Shown piece after piece: positions 24,480 to 35,759 of a stretch of 64,000 nt of DNA. A model generated the notes under the pieces. It was not told where the DNA came from and did not search any database. It saw only the letters and a list, made by a program, of their open reading frames with translations. A program made the position numbers and the translations under genes. How positions within the stretch are numbered: the stretch's first letter is position 1; each line of letters starts with the position of its first letter. The stretch is taken from assembly GCA_003255025.1 (NCBI GenBank), contig QANY01005532.1, positions 248,001 through 312,000 of the forward strand, written 5' to 3'. The DNA is from Datisca glomerata (lineage: Eukaryota > Streptophyta > Magnoliopsida > Cucurbitales > Datiscaceae).

Positions 24480-25200
24480 CTAATGTATCAAACAAATTAT
24501 ATAAAAATCATCCATTAAATCACTAATTTAAAATATTTAATTAAAAAAAATTTACTTATAAAGATCCATATCAAATACAATATCAAATGTCCAAAAAAAC
24601 CCTACAAAAAGCATTCCAAGGTGTTCATATCACATATTACAAATATTTTGAGTTGTACCAAATATCATAAATACAAGCCAAAGTTTTCATCAAAGAACTT
24701 CTCTGTCTTCTTGTTGGAATCACATTCTTCATCACTATGTGAGACCGCGCACCATCTAGATTACTATGTGTTTGTTGGTTTTCGGTGGACCTATATATGA
24801 AAACAAATAATTGTTATAGTTCAATATCCACTTATAAACATATATATTATCCCTATAAAGGGTTTTCAATATTCAGATATGTTGATCTATAAGATTGTAT
24901 TCTAGATTGCAAAGCCCTATTTCTTGAAATACATCATTCCATGCATCTATGTTCTATCCTTGAAAATGCATATATAATAGCAAGTTAGAAAAATAACATA
25001 TGCAAATCCAACACAAATACAAGAACAAAAATACAAATCCAACACAAATGCAAGAACAAAAATATAAATCCAACATTTCAATCCACATTTCTAGCCCCCC
25101 CAACATTTCAATCCACATTTTTAGCACCCCCAACAATTCAATCATGCCACAAATTATGTCAACCCACATTTTTAGCACTCACAAGAGCTCCGGAACATTG
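24480..25200. repeat. left arm of the inverted repeat, non-coding
   Basis: This non-coding sequence is the reverse complement of the right side (about 34690-35790). It includes the stretch around TTCATCAAAGAACTT, the CCACTTATAAACATATAT block and short AATCCAACATTTCAATCCACATTT units (25020-25170). These units match the tandem array at 33900-35300. It shows that both halves end in the same 3' subterminal sequence. Confidence 0.8.
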
Positions 25201-25884
25201 TAAGCATATAAACGCTTCGACACACTTGCCTATTTAAGTATACACCAAATTCTAAACTTAGAAAACCAAATAAAAAATATTGGATTCCTAATTTCCAGTA
25301 AGTAGCATGCTTACATATGGCTGTCTTGTTGAGGTCCATTTTTTGCCTCAAAGAAATTCCGAGGCTAATTTCCTTGAACTTCATTTTTTGTATAACTAAA
25401 ATATCATATAAAACATAAAACTAATAGAGGTAGCATCTAGAGTAGGAAAAAAAACAGGGAGAAACAATGTTCTGGAGTTCCAAGGCTAGTTGTCTTAAAC
25501 TTCATTTTTTTTTTCTTCTCTCATTTTAAGTCATGTCCTCCTATTTAATATTCCACCAACTATAATAGCCAAGTGAAGCATACAGAAAAGTTAGTGTTTG
25601 GGAACCAAATGGACTAAAAATGTATTTTTTCCCCAAAAAAAAGACCGAATTTGGCTAAAGGAAATGAAGCTAAGCCCAAGTATTGGCTCCAATGGGGAGA
25701 AACAAAAGTAAGCATATGACATGAAAATCACTATCAAACTTTGAAGTACCAAATGAAAATTTGAGCTGAATGAACGATTGAAATGTGAGTAAACCATAAG
25801 AGTAAGAGAAAATCACTTTAGAGGAAGCTAAAATACACATCCAATTCTTAGAAAAGGAAAAAAAGGGAAAAACAGAGCTGGCCT
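25200..25884. other. unassigned DNA between arm and tnpD fragment
   Basis: It contains two related phrases ending in CTTGAACTTCATTTTTT/CTTAAACTTCATTTTTT (about 25370 and 25497). It holds no ORF that I recognise. In the left half it takes the place where the end of tnpD and tnpA would lie. Confidence 0.5.
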
Positions 25885-27690
25885 TCAAAGGGTTTCTTTC
25901 TCTTTTTTGGTTAATAAGTACAGAGCACGAGGAATGACAGTTCTAGATCCATCATCTTTTGGATGCAAGTCATGCTTAATATCCATGTGTTGTAGATTCT
26001 TACGTGCATTGATTCCATCTTTTGATTTTCCTTTCACATTCAGCAAAGTAGCAATGATGCTTTCACGTATATTTTTCTCAATGTGCATCACGTCCAGATT
26101 ATGACGTAATATTAATATCTGAAAATGTGATGACAACATCTAAAAATGTTCAAAATGAAACTAACAATGGAGAAGTTGAAAGATACTAACCTCCCAATAT
26201 GGTAAATTAAAGAAGATTGATCTTTTCTTCCATATAGTATCCACTTCTTTGACTATCTTCTTTCTTTTCTTAGCACATTTTCCAAAATCATTGACTTAGT
26301 CTTTCAATTCAAGAGAAACATTGCGACCACTCATGACTCTAGGTATTCACTCATGCTCCTCATTCCCATCAAACCACACTTTCTTTGTCCTGAATGGATG
26401 AGATGAACGTAAAAAGTGTCTGTGACCCATGTATGCACACTTACTACTGTATTTTAACCAGCAAGAATGTGTGTTTTAACCATAAACTAGACATGCTTTT
26501 TTTTCCTTTCATAGTACATACATCAAGATTTCCATATGCTGGAAAATCATTTATGGACCACATCAAAATAGCGCTTAGATAAAAAATAATTTACTGGAAG
26601 CATCAAAAGTGTGCACCCCATTATTCCATAAATCTTGAAAATCTTCAACTAGAGGTTGTAAATACACATCGATCATTCCCTGGTTGTTTCAGGCCAGATA
26701 TTAACAACATCAAGAAGATATTTTTTTCTTTTCATGCATAACCATGGTGGTAAGTTGTAAGTCACAAGCATGACTGGCCAACAACTATATGTACTGCTCA
26801 AACTATGAAAGGGATTAAAACCATCTGCGGCACGTCCTAACCTAATATTATGCGGATCAGATGAAAAAGAAGGCCATTTCTGATTCACCGACTCCCACGT
26901 CACAGAATCTACAGGGTGAAGCATCTTCCCATCATTACTCTTAGTTGCCACCTTAAAGCTTCAGCAACTTTGGCAGATCTTAAACATCCTCCTAAACTCT
27001 CAAAATTATAGGAAAGTATGACAAAACTTTAACAGGCACACCCTTTTTTATCTTATTTGCACATTCATCAACTTTCCACCTTGAAGAGCCACATCTTGGA
27101 CATTTCTCCAAATGTTCTCTCTCTTTTCTAAACAAGCAGCAATCATTCACATACGCATGAATTTTTTTGTACCCTAAATCAAATTCTTTGAGAAGCTTTC
27201 TTACTTAAATACATAGATCTTGGAATCACATTCTCCTCTGGCAACATATCATGTAAAATTTCTAAAAGTTCAATAAAACTTTTGTTAGACCAACCACTCT
27301 TGGTTTTAACTCTATACGAAACTACAATGGCTGATAACTTTGTGTATTTGGTACAACCTGGATACAAAATAGCTTCAGCGTCTCGTAATTTATTCATGAA
27401 ATCTTCATCTCTCCCTTCAAAATCCCTAGAATGTTCATCTTCAAATTCATAAGTTGATTCATACATGTTGTGTGTGTATGATTTGTTTACTTCATCCATT
27501 TTACCTTCTCTAAGTATTTATTCTCCATGGTGATACCTAGTTGTATAGGTTAGATGCATTCCTTTTATGACTCTAAATGCTCAAAAACCATGTCACTACA
27601 TTGATGACACATATTTCGACATTCTTTGCAAGGACATAAAATTTTCTCTGTATAATTTGCATTTCTCTCTACTATCTTGACAAAATTCCA
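25885..27690 (-). pseudogene. CACTA tnpD-type transposase, N-terminal and middle pieces
   Basis: Read leftward, 27690-27565 holds the N-terminal Cys motif ILCPCKECRNMCHQC (transposase-associated domain) and FEHLES. Then 27499-27179 gives EDFMNKLRDAEAILYPGC and SGWSNKSFIELLEIL (Tnp2 start). Then 26951-26673 gives KMLHPVDSVTWESVNQKWPS, AADGFNPF, YSCWPVMLVTYNLPPWLCMK. Finally 26139-25885 gives LRHNLDVMHIEKNI. These are in the order of the Transposase_21 (Tnp2) family. Frames are broken, and the C-terminal domains (DUF4218, DUF4216) and tnpA are absent. The enzyme would cut CACTA ends; this copy is dead. Confidence 0.88.
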
Positions 27691-27751
27691 TGCTCCTTCT
27701 AGATACTCTTTTGTAGTTCTATCAATTAAAACATCAACTACTAAAAATTGG

Positions 27752-28196
27752 AGGAAATGGGTATTTAAGACCAAGCTGAATGAGAGTGGGGAGGTGAATA
27801 AATACAAAGCAAGGCTCATCCCAAAATGCTTCTCACAATAGTTTAGGATAGACTACACCAAAGTTTTTACACATGTAGCTCCATAGGGTACCATTTGAAT
27901 GATTCTAGCGCCGGTTTCTTGTAGATGATGGTGTGCTTACCATCTTGATGTAAATAATGTTTTCTTGCATGGGGACTTAAATTAAGTAGTGTTTATTGAA
28001 CAACCTCGAGGATATGAAATAAAAGGAGAAGAAGATAAGGTTTATAGGCTTAAGAAGGCCCTATGTAGGCTCAAACAAGTGCCTCGAGCGTGGTACAACA
28101 AAATCGAGTCATATTTTAAGAAAGAAGGTTTTGAAAGGTGTCCAAATGAACATACCTTATTTACAAAGATGAAAGGAGGAAAGTTGCATATGGTGA
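27752..28196 (+). pseudogene. Ty1/copia reverse transcriptase fragment at the centre of the CACTA composite
   Basis: The plus frame gives WVFKTKLNESGEVNKYKARL, then (with stops) the DYTKVF and LDVNNVFLHGDL boxes. It continues as EQPRGYEIKGEEDKVYRLKK and ERCPNEHTLFTK, ending before the YVDD box. It is about 148 codons of RT, with at least three stops and no LTR or other copia domain beside it. It lies between the minus-strand and plus-strand copies of tnpD, in the spacer of the inverted repeat. Confidence 0.88.
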
Positions 28197-29160
28197 GTGT
28201 TAGCTCTGTCACCTTTCTCTAGAAGCTTTCTCCCACTTCGATTTCTGTCGCATTCCCTGTAAATGACCAAGTTCAAAACTTGTAGTAAGGGTTTTTTCTT
28301 GCGAGGTGAGATTTAATATGAATTTCATGTTTGTTTTTGTGAGTTTTGTCAGATTTTTTGTTATTTGTGTAAGTTTTGTGTAAAAGTCAGATTGGATTTG
28401 GGGGGTGGGGAGAAAAAGCGCATAGAGGAGTGTTGGGTCTATTGACTTTTTATGGTCTATTCTTGTATCTTAGGTTTATCAATCATTAGAAATGCTAAGT
28501 AATTATTTCTTTTTTGGGTTAAAAGTTAAGTTTTAATTAATTTCTTCTTGAAAATGGGAACTAGTATTTTGCTGAAATTAAAGGTATAGGGATGAGAATG
28601 TACCAAACTGGAACCAACATTAACTCAACTATGATGTTTGGTAGTTTAATGATGAATTAGCTTATTGTTTCAGTTTGGCCTAACTGTAGTGTAATAAAAT
28701 GTGTGCATGATTCCAAACAATAAAGACCCTATCGAGAGCTTGTTGCAAAGGACTTACGTAGCGGGGAGTGAAGGAACTATACAGGTATTTTGCTAGATTT
28801 TATTTGCTTATGTTATTAGTTTGATTGATTGACAAATTTGTACGAGTGAATTTCTATATTACCCTACTGATAAAAATACTAGGCATGAAACTTTAATGCT
28901 CAATTAGCCAATAGTTATACTTATCCTATAGTCGTATGTGATCATGTATTCTTTTTTTTTCTTTTCTTTCCCTTTTGATAAGTTGAAAAAAATACAAAAA
29001 GATAATTATCTCTACATTTCGGTGGTTGACTTATCAATAATCCGTAGCTTCAGAATGGATAAATAATGGGTATGTCTCAACAAGTAAAAAGATTGGTTAC
29101 TTTATTTAAGATAAGTGTAAAATATAATCATAAATAGATATCTCAGTAATTGATGTTTTA
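28197..29160. other. spacer between the CACTA halves, unassigned
   Basis: AT-rich sequence with no recognisable ORF on either strand. It lies immediately upstream of the plus-strand tnpD start and could hold that copy's promoter or 5' untranslated region, but nothing in it proves this. Confidence 0.4.
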
Positions 29161-29738
29161 ATTGATAGAGCTACAAAAGAGTATCAGGAATGAGCATGAA
29201 TTTTTTTCAAGATAGCAGAAAGAAATGCAAATTATGTAGAGAAAATTTATGTCCTTGCAAAGAATGTCAAAATATGTGTCATCAATGTATTGACATGGTT
29301 TTTGAGCGTTTAGTCATAAAAGGAATGGATCTAACCTATACAACTTGGTATCACTATGGAGAACAAATACTTAGAGAAGATAAAACGGATGAAGTAAACA
29401 AATCATACACACACACACACAACATGTATGAATCAACTTATGGATTTGAAAACGAACATTCTAGGGACTTTTGAAGGGAGAGATGAGGATTTCATGGATA
29501 ATTTATGAGACGCTGAAACTATTTTGTATCCAAGTGTACCAAATACACAAAGTTATCAGCCATTGTAGTTTGGTATAGAGTTAAAACCAAGAGTGGTTGG
29601 TCTGACAAAAGATTTACTGAACTTTTATAAATTTTACATGATATGTTGTCAGATGAGAATGTGACTCCAAGGTCTATGTATTTAGTAAGAACGCTTCTCA
29701 AGGAGTTTGATTTAGGGTACAAAAAATTAGAAACTGCA
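29160..29738 (+). pseudogene. CACTA tnpD, second (plus-strand) N-terminal piece
   Basis: It carries LCPCKECQNMCHQC and VFERLVIKGMDLTYTTWYHYGEQ. It continues through TDEVNKSYTH (with an ACACAC microsatellite at about 29408), NMYESTYGFENEHSRDF and, after a shift, EDFMDNL and AETILYP. It is nearly the same as the minus-strand piece at 27179-27690. At about 29738 the sequence passes straight into the C-terminal region, so the middle of the enzyme (the part kept in the left half) is deleted here. Confidence 0.85.
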
Positions 29739-31060
29739 TATCAATGGAAGATTGTAAATTCCTTGGTCTTAAATCACATGATTGTCATGTTGTCATTCAG
29801 CAGCTATTACCTGGAGCCTTAAAGGGATTACTTCCAAAAAGGTCCAAAGATGCAATATTCAGATTATGTGTTTTTTTCAATAGACTGTGTCAGCATTTCA
29901 TTGATAGAGAAAGAATACAAGCCATGGAAGATGAAGTAGTTGAAACATTGTGCATCTTTGAAAGGTTCTTCCCACCATCATTCTTTGACATAATGGTTCA
30001 CTTAGTAATTCACTCGGGGTGAGAAGCACGTCTATGTGGTCCCGTCCATTTCCGTTGGATGTATCCTTTTGAAAGGTAATCAAAGCATGATTCTTCAGTT
30101 TACAATATTATCCTAAACATATCAAATACTTTAAAATGTGCATTTATGGTTTTAGGTATATGAAGATATTAAAAGGATACGTTCAAAATCATGTACGACA
30201 TGAAGGGTGTATTGCAGAATGTTATCTAGCAGATGAGTACGTGGACTTTTGTAGTGAGTTTATGGAGAAAGAAATAGGAGTACGTCATGGAGATTGTCGC
30301 AATCAAGATTTCATTAGTGACATTATTCTTGAAGGATGTCCCATCTCAGCAGGAACATCAATTATGATAAGTGATGAAATGTTAGAAACTGCACATCGTT
30401 ATGTGTTATTCAATACTGGTGTGGTCGAACCATTCTTTGAGTTAGGGGTGTCAAAACCAAGCCGAACCGACCGAACCGAACCAAAATTTCGGTTCATAAT
30501 TTTGGTGGTTTTCGAACCAAACCGAACCGAACTGAACCGAACCGAACCAAACTGAAATATTAAATTAATATTATTTTTTTATTTTTTTATATAATTTCAT
30601 ATAAAACCGAACCAAACGGAAACAAATTTTTGATTTTAGATTATTTTTGTCAATAATATCATTTAAAAATTATTTATAATTAATAATACTGAACCGAAGA
30701 ACCAAAACTCAAGGTTTGATTCGGTTAGGTTCTTTTAGCATTTACGGTTCGGTTTTATTGCCGTACTGAAGTTTTAGTTTGTTTTTCACCAAAAAATTGA
30801 TTGACCCGAACCGTGATACTGGAGTAAGTAATTATAAGTTTATTAGAATATTCAACTAATTTATATTGATATGACATTGGTATATCATCTATCAATATGT
30901 GTACATTTGATGTTAGGATACATTTGAGTGAGCTACAACGATCAAATAAAGATCTTTAAAGAAATCTTACCTTGCTATGGAAGAGGCATACAGAAAAATT
31001 TTCATCATGGATTAAGGAGAAGCTTAATTACATGCTATAAAATGTTTTACAAATGATTGG
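29739..31060 (+). pseudogene. CACTA tnpD C-terminal part, DUF4218 region, with insertion and intron
   Basis: The ORF from 29744 reads FLGLKSHDCHVVIQQLLPGA, FRLCVFFNRLCQHFIDRE, METL-like and CIFERFFPPSFFDIMVHL, the hallmark of DUF4218. A shift near 30020 and a block at 30136-30440 continue with YMKILKGYVQNHVRHEGCIA, ECYLADEYVDFCSEF and HRYVLFNTGVVEPFF. The exon is then filled by an AACCG-rich insertion (30443-30820). A GTAAGT donor at 30824 and TTAG acceptor at 30916 mark a likely 93-base intron. Then SELQRSNKDL and WKRHTEKFSSWIKEKL follow. Confidence 0.85.
30443..30820. repeat. AACCG-rich insertion in the tnpD exon
   Basis: A block beginning TAGGGGTGTCAAAACCAAGCC with repeated GAACCGAACC and, in its second half, CGGTTCGGTTTT-type words. 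It interrupts the conserved DUF4218 sequence. Such GGTTC/AACCG-rich short insertions with a TAGGGGTGTCAA start are common in plants and often hAT-like, but I could not match terminal repeats or a target duplication. Confidence 0.55.
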
Positions 31061-31099
31061 TGAAAGCTTTACGATATTGACAGATTAAATTTAATGCTC

Positions 31100-31720
31100 T
31101 CTTATAGATTCAGATGAATTCTTCTACGAGTGATGGGTTGGACATGCTAAAATGGCTTGCATTTGGTCCTAGAAAACAAGTAGTATCTTATACAGAATAT
31201 GTTATTAACGGACAATGCTTTCATACCAAGGAAGCAGAAAAGTCAACTCAAAATAGTGATGTTTCAATTAAAGCAACAACTATGTGCAGATCAAGTGCTA
31301 GAGACGTTTCACAAGTTTATGATGTGGTTTCTTATTATGGAGTATTCCATGATATAATTTTGTTAGATTATTATACTTTTTAGATTCCAATCTTTAAATG
31401 TATCTGGGCAAATGTAAGTAATGACATTAGGGTTGAAGATGGTTTCACCATCGTCAATCTACACCAAGGACAATCTTAATTTCAGGGAGCCATTCATACT
31501 AGCATCACAAGAAAAAAAAATATTCTAGAGAGCATTAGACCTCTAATTGGTATAGTGTTCTTAGGGCACCGCCTAGAGGTTTATATGATTTGGAGATGTA
31601 CAATGAGAATGGCGATGATGATGAGAATTTCATGTCTCAAGAGTTGTCTTCAATACTTGAAATGAATGATGATGATAATGATGAATGTAGTTATGTAAGC
31701 GTGATGGTGTAGACATTATT
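31100..31720 (+). pseudogene. CACTA tnpD end, DUF4216 region
   Basis: The ORF from 31114 shows LKWLAFGPRKQVVSYTEYVI, GQCFHTKEAEKSTQNSDVSI and SYYGVFHDIILLDY, typical of DUF4216. After a stop it continues as IPIFKCIWANV and, in another frame, EPFILASQ and an acidic end (about 31595-31710) with repeated GATGAT codons. This domain closes tnpD in CACTA elements. Confidence 0.82.
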
Positions 31721-31969
31721 CTGGACTAAATGTCAATTTATATAAAAATATTCTATGTATATTTCTTTCACCTACCAATATTTTACAATCTATATTTTTC
31801 ATACTTATATATCTTATAATATTTCGAAGTCTTGAACTTTAAGGCTTAAAAGAAGGTATATGATAACTTCTCTTTCCTTTAATTTAATTGCTTTCAAATA
31901 TTACATTGATGATATAAATATTGTGTTTTGCTAATGCATTTTTTGTTTGTATTGAATAGGTTAATTAGT

Positions 31970-33480
31970 ATGGCGGATCAAAAGAAAAGGCTGCAACATA
32001 AACTCTTGGAAATCAGGTCCCAATCAATTTTAGATTCCCATCCACCAAGAAAGAAATGCTCGATAAGGAACATAATGTCTAGATATAAATCTCCAAAACC
32101 TAGCATGATACATCCTCAACCTAACATGACACCACCTACTCAGCTAGTCGTCCATGTCTAGCCACATGATTCTCCCGTATCCAACATTCGGGGAGCTGCA
32201 CTTGAAGAAATTTTAGTTTCACCCACTACCAATTCATGTGAGCCTACACTTGATTCTCATGTAGAGACCACACGAAGGAAAGGTGCAACTAAGTTGAAGA
32301 GTATTATAGTCGATGGTAATAATCAGATTAACATAAAGATGAACATCATGGGCCAACCGATTAGTGAAGGTTTTGTTGGTTTATCATCTTTTATTGAACC
32401 TCTTATACTGGAAATCGTATCCCTAACAATTGCAGATTGGAGAAAGGTTCCCACGAGAATGAAGGAGGTTATGTGGGAATCGATATAAGTATGGTAATTT
32501 ACTTTAAATATAGCAATGTTAATTGTTATGAAAAAAGTACATTGTTTTTAGCATTGGCATACACACTTGATGAATCATGCAAGAAAATGATAATTTCTCA
32601 TATGGGAGAGTTGTGGTGGTCTTCTAAATAATAAATTGTTATTAGCATAAGAAATGCGACTAATGAGTAAGAAACGATGAAATTGAAGCCCGATAGTGTT
32701 AGTTCAATCCAACAGTCGAAGGCTTATGTAAAGGATAAGATGGGAGAAAAAATCAAAGGTAATTTGTCATTGATTGAGCTTTAATAGTTTTTATAGTTAA
32801 ATTAATACTTCTATGCCATATGTATACATTTCTCTAGGAAATAAGTGCCATATTCAAAGAGATGAAGAAAAAATAATCCCCCAGACATGCAGCCATAGAG
32901 GATATACACGAGTGACTGAAGATATGGTAAAATATAGATTTTATTGTTTTAATAGAAGGAAATTAACCTCCTTAACTTAGTTTATTTGGTTCTTTATAGA
33001 AAAAAGCATCCAAAACCCCTGAATCTGTTTCTAGAATCAGTGTTTGGACGAAGGCACATAAAAAAGTGACGAACCTATAAACTCGGCTGCTGCTGAAGCT
33101 ATTGTAAATGTTTCATTATTTATCTATTTAGTGTCACACAACTAGATAATCAATGTTGCATGACATTATTGCCTTTCAGAAAAAGTTGAATGAGTTAAGT
33201 CAAGGTGCATCATCATCTGGGACAGAGAATTTGGTTGACGATTCTTTATCTCAAGTTCTTGGTCATGAGAGACATGGATGACTTAGAGCATGTGGAAACG
33301 GGTTGACTCTTACCAAACATTCCATTTTATCTCAAAAGGATCGCGCCTACATGGAGCTTCAAAAAGATCATATCATATTGAAGAACAAATTTAATAATAT
33401 GCAAAACCTTATGGAGAGCATAGTAAAGCAGATATACATAAATATGCAAATACTGAACGGAGTTGATTTTCCTAGTTAGT
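31970..33480 (+). pseudogene. CACTA tnpA-type protein (Transposase_24 family)
   Basis: An ATG at 31970 starts MADQKKRLQHKLLEIRSQ. The same frame has one TAG at 32159 and then continues through RRKGATKLKSIIVDGNNQIN, GQPISEGFVGLSSFI and IADWRKVPTRMKEVMWESI (to 32487). Later exon-like blocks give ISHMGELWWSSK (about 32590), SRISVWTKAHKK (about 33030) and a coiled-coil-like ELQKDHIILKNKF (about 33355). The order and motifs match the plant Ptta/En-Spm TnpA family, which binds the subterminal repeats. Introns are likely between blocks, but only some borders can be guessed. Confidence 0.8.
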
Positions 33481-33626
33481 ACATTTTCATACTCTAATAT
33501 AAATTGATTTTCAATTTCACCGAAATGAAGGGCCATCCTTTTTAGACATGCAATCACCCTCGGTAAATTTAAAAACTTTTATTTTACTATTGGCAATTGA
33601 TGATATTCTATTGTTAATTATAGAGT

Positions 33627-33890
33627 GTGAATAATAACTTGCACTTGAGAAAGTTGAAGTTATTAGATTGGATTGTATCAAATGAGGTAGTCGTTGAAGG
33701 ACGTTGGTCTTCAAGTGATCCGAATGACCTTGTCCATCATGTGCCTCTTAGACTTGATTCCACAAGAGTTTGGATAGATGTTTGCAACAAAACAAGAAGC
33801 TTACTTATGGAGGTCTACGTCTTCAATGAAATATATTGAAGATGCAGTGCGTAGCACAGTTGCATGACCCACTAATAGAATTGCCCCATT
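33627..33890 (+). pseudogene. tnpA C-terminal block
   Basis: It reads LRKLKLLDWIVSNEVVVEGR, WSSSDPNDLVHHVPL and RVWIDVCNK, the well-conserved tail of the plant TnpA family, then breaks into another frame near 33830 (IEDAV-like). It follows the tnpA blocks on the same strand and is probably its last exon. Confidence 0.82.
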
Positions 33891-33899
33891 TGTAAGTAC

Positions 33900-35330
33900 T
33901 TCATTTCCAACTACTGTTGGTTGATATTCTGCTAGACATGATTGAAATTAGGTTGATTTGAGTTTGATTATTGGCCACATTAGTGGTGTTAATTGAGATT
34001 GGAAGAAAAGGGTGTTGGTGATTATAGGTATGATGATGAAAATTGCATGGCTTTTAATGGGTTGGAGATTGAAATGTCGGGGATGATGGGGGTGCTAGTC
34101 ATGTGCATTGAAATGTTAGACTTGCATTTGTGTTGGACTTGTTTATGTTGGTGAGTTTGGATTTTGAATATTATGTTAAACGTTTCTCATATGATGATTA
34201 GTATTGTGGGAGCTAGAAATGTGGGCTGACAAAATGCTGGACGTGATTGAAATGTCGGGGGGGGGGGGNNNNNGGGGGGGGGGGGGAGTGCTAGCCATGT
34301 GCATTGAAATGTTAGATTTGCATTTGTGTTGGATTTGTTTATGTTAGTGAGTTTGGATTTTGAATATTATGTTAAACTTTTATCATATGATGATTAGTAT
34401 TATGGGAGTTAGAAATGTGGCTTACATAAATGCTGGACATGATTGAAATACTGGACATGATTGAAATGTTGGGGGGGAGGGTGCTAGCCATGTGCATTGA
34501 AATGTTATATTTTTTTGTATTCTTGCATTTGTATTAGATTTGTTTATGTTGGTAGGGTTGGATTTTGAATGTTATGTTAAAATTTTCTTAGAAATATGGG
34601 TTGATATAATTTGTGGACATGATTGAAATGTCTGAATGTTTGGTGGAGGGGGGGATGCTAAAAGGGGGTGGGCTAGAAATGTGGATTGAAATGTTGGATT
34701 TGCTTATGTTATTTTTCTAACTTGCTATTATATATGCATTTTCAAGGATAGAACATAGATGCATGAAAAGTATGTATTTCAAGAAATAGGGTTTTGCAAT
34801 GTGGGGTGCTAGAAATGTAGATTGAAATGTTGGATTTTCATTTTTGTTGAATTTATTTATGTTGGTAGGGTTGGATTTTGAATAGTATGTTAAAATTTTC
34901 TTCTATGATGATTAGTATTGTGAGAGCTAGAAATGTGAATTGACATAATTTATGACATTGAAATGTTGGGGGATGCTACAAATTGGGGGCGAGGGGGGGG
35001 GGGCTAGAAAATGTGGGGTGCTAGAAATGTGGATTGAAATATTGGATTTGTATTTTTGTTGGATTTGTTTATGTTGGTAAGGTTGGATTTTGAATATAAT
35101 GTTAAAGGTTCCTTCTATGATGATTAGTATTATGAGCACTAAAAATATGGGTTGACATAATTTATAGACATGATTGAAATATTAGGTGGGGGGTGGTGCT
35201 AAAAGGGAGGGGGGGCTAGAAATCTAGACTAAAATGTTAGATTTGCATTTTTGTTCTTACATTTGTCTTGGATTTTCTTATGTTATTTTCTAACCTGCTA
35301 TATATGCATTTTCAAGGGATAGAAAATAAG
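33900..35330 (+). repeat. degenerate tandem array with poly-G tracts (CACTA 3' side)
   Basis: At least seven degenerate units begin at about 34089, 34287, 34480, 34668, 34803, 35017 and 35212. Each has GTGCTAG..ATGT..ATTGAAATGTT.GATTTGCATTTGTGTTGGA, followed in several by TTTGGATTTTGAATATTATGTTAAA. Runs of 7-14 G occur between units, and a 5-base N gap interrupts one (34269-34273). The same units lie inverted at 25020-25170. This is non-coding. Confidence 0.85.
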
Positions 35331-35759
35331 GTTACAATCTTATAGATCAACATGTCTGAATGTTGGAAATCCTTTTATAAAGATCATATATATGTTTATA
35401 AGTGGATATTGAACTATAACAATTATCTTTTTCATATAGGTCCACTGAAAACACAACAAACACATAGTAATTCAGGTGGTGCGTGGTTCCACATAGTGTT
35501 GGGGAATATGATTCCAACAGGAAAAACATGAAAGTTCTTTGATGAAAACTCTGATTTGTATTTGTGACATTTAGTACAACTCAAAATATTTATAATATAT
35601 GATATGAACACCTTGGAATATTGTATTTGATATGTATCTTTATTAGTAAATTTCTTTAATTAAGTATTTTAAATCAGTGATTTAATGAATGATCTTTATA
35701 TTATTTGTTTGACACATTAGCATAAATTATTTACAATATTTAAAACCCAATAAGAGAAT

